Shown: positions 1 to 7,506 of the stretch, in pieces
Numbering within the stretch: position 1 is the stretch's first letter
Layout: each line of letters begins with the position of its first letter
From: JADJOM01 sp046327715
GTDB taxonomy: Bacteria > Gemmatimonadota > Gemmatimonadetes > Gemmatimonadales > GWC2-71-9
Assembly (NCBI GenBank): GCA_046327715.1
Contig: JAXLXY010000004.1
Location: 228,500-292,499 of the forward strand
Direction: 5' to 3'
Length of the DNA: 64,000 nucleotides
Made by a program: the position numbers and the translations under genes
Notes under the pieces: model-generated
Databases searched by the model: none
Told to the model about the DNA's origin: nothing
The model's input: the letters and a program-made list of their open reading frames with translations, nothing else

Positions 1-722
1 CCGGCGGCATCCAGCACCTTGGCGATGCCGAAGTCCACCAGCTTCGGGGTGCCATCCGGCTTGACGAGGATATTGGAGGGCTTGAGGTCGCGGTGTACCA
101 CCAGGGCCTGGTGGGCGTGCTGCACCGCGCGGGAGATGCGGAGCAGCAGTTCCACCCGCGCGCCGAGCTCGAGGCGGCGGGCCGCGCAGTAGCGGTCCAC
201 CGGTTCGCCCTCGATGTACTCCATGATGAGGTAGGGGGTGCCGTCGTCAGCGGTGCCGCCATCGAGCAGCCGGGCGATGCCGGGATGGGCCAGGTCGGCG
301 AGGATCTGGCGCTCCGCCTTGAGCCGGCGCAGCAGCTCGGGACCCGCGATGCCGCCGCGCACGAACTTGATCGCCACCCGGGCGCGATAGGCATCGTCGC
401 TCCGGGTGGCGAGGTACACCGTCCCCATCCCGCCATGGCCCACCTCGGCCTCGAGCCGGTAGGGCCCGACCATCCGCCCGATCCACGGCGGGGTGGCCGT
501 CTCCGTGGCGGCGCCGAGCGCGTCAGAGACCAGGCGGCTCACCACGCCCGCGTCCGCGGACGGCGCGTCCGCGGCCAGCAGCGCCAGGACCTCGGAGACG
601 ATGGATTCATCGTCCCCCGTCACCTCCCGGAGCCAGAGTTCCCGGGAGGCGGGTTCCTGGTCGAGGGCGGCGTGGAACAGTTCCTCGATCCGGCGCCAGT
701 CGCCGGGGTGGGAATCGGGCAC
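1..722 (-). CDS. Serine/threonine protein kinase, N-terminal part (cut by window edge)
   Basis: Cytoplasmic kinase of the Hanks type; only the first ~240 residues are inside the window. Reading the minus strand from a GTG at 722 gives an N-terminal helical segment (WRRIEELFHAAL, then EVLALLAAD near residue 50), then the kinase fold: glycine loop GHGGMG, catalytic-lysine strand VAIKFV, HRDLKPSN and DFGIAK just before the edge. The GTG is chosen because AAGGAG lies about 10 bases upstream; there is no ATG in frame near it. The N-terminal helical segment and kinase core closely resemble the kinase at 1469-4129 on the other strand, so the two are paralogues facing away from a shared ~175-bp region. 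By analogy the missing part may carry a membrane segment and TPR repeats (inference). Confidence 0.9.
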   Translation of the reverse strand, partial: MPDSHPGDWRRIEELFHAALDQEPASRELWLREVTGDDESIVSEVLALLAADAPSADAGVVSRLVSDALGAATETATPPWIGRMVGPYRLEAEVGHGGMGTVYLATRSDDAYRARVAIKFVRGGIAGPELLRRLKAERQILADLAHPGIARLLDGGTADDGTPYLIMEYIEGEPVDRYCAARRLELGARVELLLRISRAVQHAHQALVVHRDLKPSNILVKPDGTPKLVDFGIAKVLDAA

Positions 723-896
723 CTGTGAGGCTCTCCTTGCGGCGGGGCGGGGCGGCCGGGTCCGCTCCCCAAGTTGGCCGCGGACGGCGCGGGTCGCCAG
801 CCCGGGCTCATGAACGGCGCGCGTGGCATATAGCAGTAGATGGCGCTAGTTTGGCCCGAGTCCCCTCAGGTCACGTTCCCCCGTCGCGGACCGGTG

Positions 897-1472
897 ATGG
901 ACAGCTCTCCGCCGGAAGACGTCTCCCAGCTGCTGCTCGACTGGAAGCGCGGCGATGCGCGCGCCATGGACCGCCTCATGCCCATCCTCTACGAGGAGCT
1001 CAAGCGGCTGGCGCGGCACCACCTGCGCGGCGAGGCCTCGGGGCACACGCTGCAGACCACCGCGGTGGTGCACGAGGCCTACCTGCGGCTGGTCGGCGCG
1101 GACGTGGCCTGGGAGGGCCGGCGGCATTTCTTCGCGGTGGCGGCGCAGGTGATGCGCCGGGTGCTGGTGGATCACGCCCGCGCACGCGGCCGCTCCAAGC
1201 GCGGCGGCGGCGTGGTGGCGGTGGGGTTGCAGGAGGACCTCGCGGCCGCCCCCGACCGGCCGGCCGACCTGGTGGACCTCGATGAGGCCCTCGAACGGCT
1301 TTCGTCGCTTGATTCCCGGAAGGCCCAGATCATCGAGCTGCTGTACTTCGGTGGCCTGAGCTACGATGAGGCCGCCGCGGTGCTCGAGATCTCCCCCGCG
1401 ACGGTCCACCGGGACCTGCGCCTGGCGCGGGCCTGGCTCTATCGGGAGCTCGGTGAGGCTGGCGGTGCATGA
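897..1472 (+). CDS. ECF-type RNA polymerase sigma factor
   Basis: Directs RNA polymerase to a specific regulon. The protein is 191 residues. Region 2 is visible as LMPILYEELKRLARHHL followed by TTAVVHEAYLRLV, and region 4 as a helix-turn-helix LEISPATVHRDLRLARAWL at the C-terminus. The spelling of region 2 fits the ECF group that in Planctomycetes, Acidobacteria and Gemmatimonadota travels with Ser/Thr kinases rather than with an anti-sigma factor. The frame is open from 840, but the ATG at 897 (or the GTG three bases earlier) gives the family-length N-terminus. The stop TGA overlaps the ATG of the next kinase gene (ATGA), so the two are translationally coupled and the kinase is the likely regulator. 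Confidence 0.93.
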   Translation: MDSSPPEDVSQLLLDWKRGDARAMDRLMPILYEELKRLARHHLRGEASGHTLQTTAVVHEAYLRLVGADVAWEGRRHFFAVAAQVMRRVLVDHARARGRSKRGGGVVAVGLQEDLAAAPDRPADLVDLDEALERLSSLDSRKAQIIELLYFGGLSYDEAAAVLEISPATVHRDLRLARAWLYRELGEAGGA

Positions 1473-4129
1473 GCGCGGGATGGGCGCGGGTTGAGGCGCT
1501 CTTCGAGGCCGCGATGGGCGTGGAGTCGGCGGGTCGCGATGCCTGGCTGACCGGGGCCTGTGACGGGGACGCGGACCTGCGCCGTGAAGTGGAGGCGCTG
1601 CTGGCCGCCGATGCGGCCTGTTCCGCCGCCGACTTCCTGCAGGGCCGCATCTCTGCCGCCGTGGAGGCGATGGTCGACGGGGTGGAGGCCTCGCGCGTCG
1701 GTGAGGTGATCGGACCCTACCGCCTCACCGGCGAGCTGGGCCGCGGCGGCATGGGCCGGGTCTACCGCGCCGAGCGGGTGGACCGGCAGTACCGTGCCGA
1801 GGTCGCGATCAAGTTCGTGCAGGGTGCCCTCGCCAATCCCGCCCTCGTCGCCCGGTTCCGGGCCGAGCGCCAGATCCTCTCCGACCTCAACCATCCGGGC
1901 ATCGCCCGGCTCCTCGACGGCGGCGGCGCCGCCGACGGCACGCCGTTCCTCGTGATGGAGTGCATCGACGGGCTCCCGATCGACCAGTACTGCGAGACCC
2001 GCGGCCTCGGCCTCCGCGCCCGGCTGCAACTCTTCCTCCGGGTGTGCCGTGCGGTGGAGTACGCTCACCAGGCCCTGGTGGTGCACCGCGACCTCAAGCC
2101 CTCCAACATCCTGGTGACGGGGGCGGGCGAGCCCAAGCTGCTCGACTTCGGCATCGCGAAGCTGGTGGACCCGGGCGCGGCGGAGGAGGAGACCACCGTC
2201 CTCCGCGCGCTCACCCCGGCGTACGCCAGCCCAGAGCAGGCCCGGGGCGCGCGCGTGACCGTGGCGAGCGACGTGTACTCCCTCGGCGTGGTACTGTTCC
2301 GGCTGCTTGCGGGGCGGGAGCCGTTCCAGCTCAAGGGGCTCTCGCCCGGTGAGGTGGAGCGAGTGCTCACCGAGGTGGAGGCGGAGCGGCCCAGTGCCGC
2401 CGCGGGGCGCGCCACCGAGGCCGGCCTGCCGCCGCGCCCCTGGGCCGGGGCCCTCGCCGGCGACCTCGACACCATCGTGCAGAAGGCGATGGGCAAGACG
2501 CCGGCGGAGCGCTACCCCTCGGTGGCGGCGCTGCGGGAGGATCTGGAGCGCCACCTCGACGGGCGGCCGGTGCTGGCGCGGCCGGCGAGGGCCGGCTACC
2601 GCCTGGGCAAGTTCGTGCGGCGCCACCGGCGCGAGGTGGCCGCGGCGGTGGTGGTGCTCGCGGCGGTGGTGGCGCTGACCGCCTGGTACGTCGGGCGCGT
2701 CGCCGCCGAGCGCGACCGGGCCCGGCAGGAGGCGGCCAAGGCCACCGAAGTCGCGGGATTCCTGCAGCAGCTGTTCGAGGTGAACGATCCCGAGGAATCG
2801 CGGGGCGAGACGATCACCGCGCGGGAGCTGCTCGACTCGGCGGCCGGACGGGTGGACCGCGACCTGGCCGGCCAGCCCGAGGTACAGGCCACGATGCTCC
2901 GGGTGATCGGCACCACCTACGCCAGCCTGGGGCTGTCGGAGCGCGCGCTGCGGCCGCTCCGCCATGCGCTGGAGCGGGAGCGCGCACTGCACCAGGCGCC
3001 GCACCCGGACATCGCGACCGCGGCGCTCGCGCTGGGGACCACGCTGCAGGACATCGGCGAGGTGGACACGGCCGGGGCGCTGCTGGCCGCGGCCTACGCC
3101 GACCGGAAGGCGCTGTTCGGCCCGGTCAGCGCCGAGGCGGCCGAGGCGGCGGGGCACCTGGGCTACCTGCGGGAGACGGTGGGGAACTACGCCGCGGCGG
3201 AATCGCTGTGGACCGAGGCGCTCCGGGTCAGCCGCAAGGTCTACCCGCCGGGCGACCCCGCCATCACCAAGGTGCTCGTGGAGCTTGGCGGGATGCTCCG
3301 GCGGCTGCAGCGGCGGCAGGAGGCGGAGCCGCTGCTCCGGGAGGGACTGGCGGCGCAGCGGGCGCGGTTCGGGGAGCAGAACCTCGAAGTCTCCGCCACC
3401 GAGCGGAACCTGGCGGCCCTGCTGCGTGACCAGGGAGGGTACGTCGAGGCGGAGTCGTTGTACCTGCAGTCGCTCGCGACCCGGAAGAAGATCCTGGGCG
3501 AGAACCACCCGGAGTATGCCAACACCCTCAACAGCTACGCCCTGCTGCTGCAGCAGAAGGGTGACACGGCGGGGACGGTGGCGGCGTTCGCCGAGTTCAT
3601 CCGGCTGATCGAGCGCGCCTACCCGCGGCCCCATCCCAGCCTTGCCGCCGGCTACAACAACCAGGGCTTTGCGCTGTTCGAGGTGGGGCGCGACGAGGAG
3701 GCGGCCGCCAGCTTCCGCAAGGCGATCGCGGTCCAGGACCAGGTGCTGCGCCCCGGCCACGTGAATCGATCGCATCCGCTGGTGGGGCTGGGCCTGGTGC
3801 GGCTCCACCAGCAGCGCTTCGCGGAGGCCGAGGGCTACTTCCGCCGGGCGCTTGCGATCCGCCAGGGGGCGTTGCCCGCGGGCCATCGCGACATCGGCGA
3901 GGGGTACAGCGACCTCGGCGCGGCGCTGCTCGGCCAGCGGCGGTTCACCGCGGCGGAATCGGCCCTGGTGCGGGGGCACGAGATTCTGCTCGCCGCCGAT
4001 GGCGAGGAGGGGTACCGAACCCGCCGGGTCACCAGGCGGCTCGGTGACCTCTATGATGCCTGGGGCCGCCCGGACCAGGCGGCTCGCGTCCGGCTTCCCC
4101 TCGCCGACAGTGCGGCGTCCAGCCGCTGA
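1469..4129 (+). CDS. Membrane Ser/Thr protein kinase with C-terminal TPR repeats
   Basis: Membrane-anchored signalling kinase of 886 residues. Order of parts: a ~75-residue helical N-terminus (VEALFEAAM, VEALLAADA), kinase domain about 84-355 with glycine loop GRGGMG (91-96), Lys115, HRDLKPSN (206-213) and DFG (226-228), one transmembrane helix about 391-411 (AAAVVVLAAVVALTAWYV), then roughly ten TPR-like helical repeats to the end (for example EYANTLNSYALLLQQKGD). All catalytic residues are present, so it should be active. The kinase is cytoplasmic and the TPR region lies on the other side of the membrane helix. It starts within the stop of the ECF sigma gene (ATGA). A hairpin at 4176-4200 probably ends this transcript. 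What the TPRs sense is unknown. Confidence 0.93.
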   Translation: MSAGWARVEALFEAAMGVESAGRDAWLTGACDGDADLRREVEALLAADAACSAADFLQGRISAAVEAMVDGVEASRVGEVIGPYRLTGELGRGGMGRVYRAERVDRQYRAEVAIKFVQGALANPALVARFRAERQILSDLNHPGIARLLDGGGAADGTPFLVMECIDGLPIDQYCETRGLGLRARLQLFLRVCRAVEYAHQALVVHRDLKPSNILVTGAGEPKLLDFGIAKLVDPGAAEEETTVLRALTPAYASPEQARGARVTVASDVYSLGVVLFRLLAGREPFQLKGLSPGEVERVLTEVEAERPSAAAGRATEAGLPPRPWAGALAGDLDTIVQKAMGKTPAERYPSVAALREDLERHLDGRPVLARPARAGYRLGKFVRRHRREVAAAVVVLAAVVALTAWYVGRVAAERDRARQEAAKATEVAGFLQQLFEVNDPEESRGETITARELLDSAAGRVDRDLAGQPEVQATMLRVIGTTYASLGLSERALRPLRHALERERALHQAPHPDIATAALALGTTLQDIGEVDTAGALLAAAYADRKALFGPVSAEAAEAAGHLGYLRETVGNYAAAESLWTEALRVSRKVYPPGDPAITKVLVELGGMLRRLQRRQEAEPLLREGLAAQRARFGEQNLEVSATERNLAALLRDQGGYVEAESLYLQSLATRKKILGENHPEYANTLNSYALLLQQKGDTAGTVAAFAEFIRLIERAYPRPHPSLAAGYNNQGFALFEVGRDEEAAASFRKAIAVQDQVLRPGHVNRSHPLVGLGLVRLHQQRFAEAEGYFRRALAIRQGALPAGHRDIGEGYSDLGAALLGQRRFTAAESALVRGHEILLAADGEEGYRTRRVTRRLGDLYDAWGRPDQAARVRLPLADSAASSR

Positions 4130-4175
4130 TCCCTCCCTCCGGCCCTCCCCTCCCTCCTCCCTCAGTGTGTTGCAG

Positions 4176-4200
4176 CCCGGCCGGCGTGTCGCCGACCGGG
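4176..4200 (+). terminator. Hairpin after the sigma-kinase operon
   Basis: Arms of 11 bases at 4176-4186 and 4190-4200 pair with one mismatch around a TGT loop, about 47 bases after the kinase stop. There is no T-run, so this is a GC-rich terminator by position and shape only. The rest of 4130-4411 is pyrimidine-rich and holds no recognisable gene. Confidence 0.5.
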
Positions 4201-4411
4201 GCGTGAGCCATGCGCCCGGCGGCCGGGTCCGATGGTGGAAGCACTTGACAATCAACAACCTGGATCGGGTGGCCCAGCTCACGCCCCGGGCATGAGGGGA
4301 TTCTGCCCGTGGTAGCGCTTTCCTGTCTGTCACCCCTCAAGCCATTCAGGCCTTCTCCCATGCCCCGCGGTGGCCGGCGGGTACGGGGGTGCTAGTCCAG
4401 GAGGAAGGACC

Positions 4412-6802
4412 ATGCGCAACAGGTATGTGGCCCGTGCGGCGGCGGCCGGGCTGGTGCTCGCGACCCTCGCGTGCAGCGGCGGAAGTGACGGCACCGGCCC
4501 GGGCGGCGGGAAGACGGCGGGCGAGTTTCTCGCCGGCCTGCCGAGCTGGGACCAGTACTCCCCGCCGGGAGTGGTGACCGACTCGACGGTGGACAGCACC
4601 CGGACGCCCAGCGCGGTCCGGGATACGGTGGCCAGCGTGACCACCGTGGATACCGCCGGGGTGGTGACCACTCGAGCCAACGTGGCGTACGCCTGCACCG
4701 ACGTGCCGTATACCCTGAGCAAGAGCCCGCAGCAGATCGTGATCTACAACCCTGACCAGGATGTGCTCTTTCCGGGGGCGCTGATCCAGGGCAAGAGCCA
4801 CGTGCTGCAGGCGGGGTCGCTCAAGGGGATCACGGTGAGGGAGCGGACCCCGATCAACGTGTCCATTCCCGGCTTCAGCTTCCCGAGCGGGAGCAATTTC
4901 CGCGCGGTGGACACGGTGGACCAGGCCCACGTGGCGCAGGCCATCGGCAGCATCGTGGGCAACTACACCGCCGGCGGGCTGCAGGCGCCGACCGCCAGCA
5001 CCTTCGAGATGCGGACCTACAACTCGGAGAAGGAGTTTGCGCTGCAGGCGGGGCTCTCGGGCAAGTACCTGGGCTTCTCCGCCAAGGCCAGCGGCAGCAC
5101 CAGCCGCAACTCGTCGGAGACGACGGTGGCGGTGCAGTTCTACCAGCGGATGTTCGACGTGGTGGTAGCGGCCCCGCCGACCCCGGCGCAGTGGTTCAGC
5201 AGCGCCTTCACCCCGGCCAAGCTGCAGGCGCAGATCGACGCCGGCTTCATGGGGCAGGACAACCCGCCGATCTACATCTCGCAGGTCACGTATGGCCGGA
5301 GCATGATGTTCACGCTTACCTCGACAGCGAGCGAGAGCGAGATCCGGGCGACGCTCAACGCCTCGTACAAGTTCGTGACCGGGCAGGCGGGGCTCGACCT
5401 GAGCACGCAGCAGCACGAGATCCTGGCGCGGTCGCGGATCGCGATCACGTCGATCGGCGGGAACGACTCCGCCACGATCGCGATGATCCAGAGCGGCGAC
5501 TGGAAGGCGTACTTCACCCAGAGCGCCCCGTTCAGCACCGCGGCGCCGCTGTCGTACGTGTTCAAGAACGTGAGCGACGGCAGCATCGCCAAGGTCACCG
5601 AGGCGACCAACTACAGCATCCGCAGCTGCCAGGAGTTCAATGCGCTGCCGGGGCAGTTCGTCTTCGACCCAGCGCAGACCATCACCACCCCGGTCGCGAC
5701 CCCGTTCGAGACCCGTCTGGTGGACGTGAACAACGACGGGAAGATGGACCTGGTGTGGAACCACCGCGACGTCACCAACAACCAGCTGGCCTACTCGCTG
5801 GGGCAGGCCAACGGCACCTTCGCGGCGGCGGTGGTGGTGAGCCACCCCGACACCGCGCCGGAGGGCTGGGGCAACTACCAGTTCGAGACGGGCGACCTCA
5901 ACGGCGACGGCAGGGCCGACGCCGTGTGGAGCAACCGCGGCACGATCAACAAGAGCTACGTGGCACTCTCGACCGGCAGCGGCTGGACCTTCGGGCCGGC
6001 GCAGCAGCGCACCGAGGGCGGCTGGGGGGGCTACGACCTGCTGGTGATGGACACCAATGGGGATCACAAGGACGACCTGGTCTTCAACGAGACGGCCGCC
6101 ACCAACCGCACCTATGTGAACCTCTCCAACGGGGACGGGACGTTCGACATGTCCCACCCGGCGTACCAGGTGGCACCCGGGGGGTGGACGGCGTACGCGG
6201 TCTTCAAGGGTGACCTGAACGCCGACGGGCGCGTGGACCTGATCTTCAACACCGTCGGGCCCAACACCGGGAACTACCTGTACACCGGACGGTTCAACGC
6301 CGATGGGCTCACCTACTCCCTCGCGGGGGCCCAGGGGCACTACACCGGCTGCTGCTGGCAGGGCTACCAGCGGCTCACCGGCGACTTCAATGGCGATGGC
6401 AAGACCGACATGTTCTGGTCCAGCGCCCTCAACGGCGGCCGGGCGCTGCACGGCGGGCTGGCGAACGGCAGCGGCGGGTGGACCTACCTCAATCCCTACC
6501 TCGCGGTCCCGCTGGAGAGCGGCGGCAACTTCACCGCCCTTGTGGGCGACATCGACGGTGACGGGTACTCCGACATCATCTGGAACCAGCTCGGCGCCAC
6601 GACCAACAAGATCCAGATCGGGCGCGGCAAGAGCGACGGCCGGCCGGAGATCTCGCCGGCGGAGCAGGTGCACCCCGCGCTCACGAACTGGAGCCAGGCC
6701 GCCACGCTGGTGGGCGACGTGACCGGCGACGGCCGGGATGACCTGGTCTGGGTGATCCCCGGCGCCTCGACCCAGGTGTACGTGGCGGAGGCCCAGCCGT
6801 AG
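4412..6802 (+). CDS. Lipoprotein: cholesterol-dependent-cytolysin-like domain fused to seven FG-GAP repeats
   Basis: Predicted surface lipoprotein of 796 residues. It starts at the ATG 4412 behind a strong AGGAGGAAGG; an in-frame ATG at 4370 lacks this site. The signal peptide ends at TLAC-SGG (Cys21; position -3 is Thr, so the lipobox is imperfect). Residues ~90-405 follow the order of thiol-activated cytolysin domains 1-3: LFPGALIQG, then VRERTPINVSIPGF, then VAVQFYQRMFDVVV (position of transmembrane hairpin 1), IYISQVTYGRSMMFTL (family: YISSVAYGRQVYLKL) and a glycine pair in ITSIGGND. The cholesterol-binding domain 4 with its Trp-rich undecapeptide is missing. In its place, residues ~430-796 carry seven DxNxDGxxD repeats (VDVNNDGKMD, GDLNGDGRAD, MDTNGDHKDD, GDLNADGRVD, GDFNGDGKTD, GDIDGDGYSD, GDVTGDGRDD), the pattern of a seven-bladed calcium-binding propeller. 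The family match is by eye. Pore formation and the propeller's ligand are inference. Confidence 0.85.
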   Translation: MRNRYVARAAAAGLVLATLACSGGSDGTGPGGGKTAGEFLAGLPSWDQYSPPGVVTDSTVDSTRTPSAVRDTVASVTTVDTAGVVTTRANVAYACTDVPYTLSKSPQQIVIYNPDQDVLFPGALIQGKSHVLQAGSLKGITVRERTPINVSIPGFSFPSGSNFRAVDTVDQAHVAQAIGSIVGNYTAGGLQAPTASTFEMRTYNSEKEFALQAGLSGKYLGFSAKASGSTSRNSSETTVAVQFYQRMFDVVVAAPPTPAQWFSSAFTPAKLQAQIDAGFMGQDNPPIYISQVTYGRSMMFTLTSTASESEIRATLNASYKFVTGQAGLDLSTQQHEILARSRIAITSIGGNDSATIAMIQSGDWKAYFTQSAPFSTAAPLSYVFKNVSDGSIAKVTEATNYSIRSCQEFNALPGQFVFDPAQTITTPVATPFETRLVDVNNDGKMDLVWNHRDVTNNQLAYSLGQANGTFAAAVVVSHPDTAPEGWGNYQFETGDLNGDGRADAVWSNRGTINKSYVALSTGSGWTFGPAQQRTEGGWGGYDLLVMDTNGDHKDDLVFNETAATNRTYVNLSNGDGTFDMSHPAYQVAPGGWTAYAVFKGDLNADGRVDLIFNTVGPNTGNYLYTGRFNADGLTYSLAGAQGHYTGCCWQGYQRLTGDFNGDGKTDMFWSSALNGGRALHGGLANGSGGWTYLNPYLAVPLESGGNFTALVGDIDGDGYSDIIWNQLGATTNKIQIGRGKSDGRPEISPAEQVHPALTNWSQAATLVGDVTGDGRDDLVWVIPGASTQVYVAEAQP

Positions 6803-6825
6803 GGCGGGAATGCGTCGGGCGGCCG

Positions 6826-6865
6826 GCGACGCCGGGGAAGCGGAGGCCCGCTCCCCCGGCGTCGC
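6826..6865. terminator. Bidirectional hairpin between convergent genes
   Basis: A perfect 12-base inverted repeat (6826-6837 and 6854-6865) with a 16-base loop fills the gap between the stop at 6802 and the facing stop at 6867. It probably ends transcription from both sides. Confidence 0.65.
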
Positions 6866-6866
6866 G

Positions 6867-7463
6867 TCATTCGTAGGAGACGCCGAGCTTGCGGAGCGCC
6901 TCGGGCGGGCAGCCCTGCCACTCCATCACGAACTCGTTGCCCTGGTAGCGCAGGTCCTTCACCCCGATCTCGCTCGAGAAGAAGCCGGAGGCGGTGAGGT
7001 CGCGGAAGCGGTTGAAGAACGCGACGCCCTGCGAATGCTCCGGCCGGGCGCGCCCGGGCCAGGCGATGTCGTCGAGGATGGCGCGGCGCTGGGCGTCGGC
7101 CAGGTCCACGAACTCCCGCCCGAAGCGCTCCCGCGCCTCGGTGTCGAGCCAGGCCAGCCCGCCCCGCATCCAGGTCTGCATCCCCTTGTTCTCGTCGAGG
7201 ATGAAGTCCATGAACTCCGGCACCCCGGCGTCGAGGGCGCCGCCGGAGCGGCCGTCGCGCGGGATCACGAGCTCCGCGAGCATCCGCACGGTGGCGTACT
7301 CGTGGTCGGTGAAGAAGACGGTCGGGCGGTTGGGCGGTTCGGCGGTTAGTGCGGCCCTGGCATAAGCCGCCGCTCGGGCGGCCTGCTGTGGCGTGAGCCC
7401 AGCCGCGAGCAACGGGATCCCCGCGAGCAGCTCCACGACCTGCCGACGATTGACTTCGGTCAC
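6867..7463 (-). CDS. Gluconate 2-dehydrogenase subunit 3 family protein
   Basis: Small periplasmic subunit (198 residues) that usually accompanies GMC-type membrane dehydrogenases and helps their export. It starts at GTG 7463 and begins with an RR-containing leader (NRRQVVELLAGIPLLAAGL), consistent with Tat export together with its partner. The core FFTDHEYATVRMLAELVIPRD and the end WQGCPPEALRKLGV are typical of the family. It lies just upstream of the GMC oxidoreductase stop on the same strand, so the pair forms one unit with the small subunit promoter-distal in sequence order 9202 to 6867. Residues ~38-46 (LTAEPPNRP) are encoded by an octamer repeat tract, a lineage-specific insertion right after the leader. 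No cytochrome subunit gene is next to it. Confidence 0.85.
   Translation of the reverse strand: MTEVNRRQVVELLAGIPLLAAGLTPQQAARAAAYARAALTAEPPNRPTVFFTDHEYATVRMLAELVIPRDGRSGGALDAGVPEFMDFILDENKGMQTWMRGGLAWLDTEARERFGREFVDLADAQRRAILDDIAWPGRARPEHSQGVAFFNRFRDLTASGFFSSEIGVKDLRYQGNEFVMEWQGCPPEALRKLGVSYE
7324..7347. repeat. Octamer tract, 3 copies of GGGCGGTT-like unit, inside the small-subunit gene
   Basis: Copies GGGCGGTT, GGGCGGTT, CGGCGGTT. They face the AACCGCCT tract at 7483-7506, giving 24-base inverted arms about 135 bases apart. Confidence 0.8.
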
Positions 7464-7482
7464 GTGCCAGCCTCCCCGATGG

Positions 7483-7506
7483 AACCGCCTAACCGCCTAA
7501 CCGCCT
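7483..7506. repeat. Octamer tract, 3 copies of AACCGCCT
   Basis: Three perfect copies between the GMC stop and the small-subunit start, the inverted partner of 7324-7347. The last copy touches the GMC stop codon. Confidence 0.85.

Noticed and set aside
4245..4250. TTGACA upstream of the cytolysin-like lipoprotein
   Set aside because: No plausible -10 element at 15-19 bases; 160 bases from the start codon.
1439..4333. 964-codon open frame opposite the kinase
   Set aside because: Shadow frame caused by high GC; no domains, His/Arg/Gly-rich, and the plus-strand kinase is complete.
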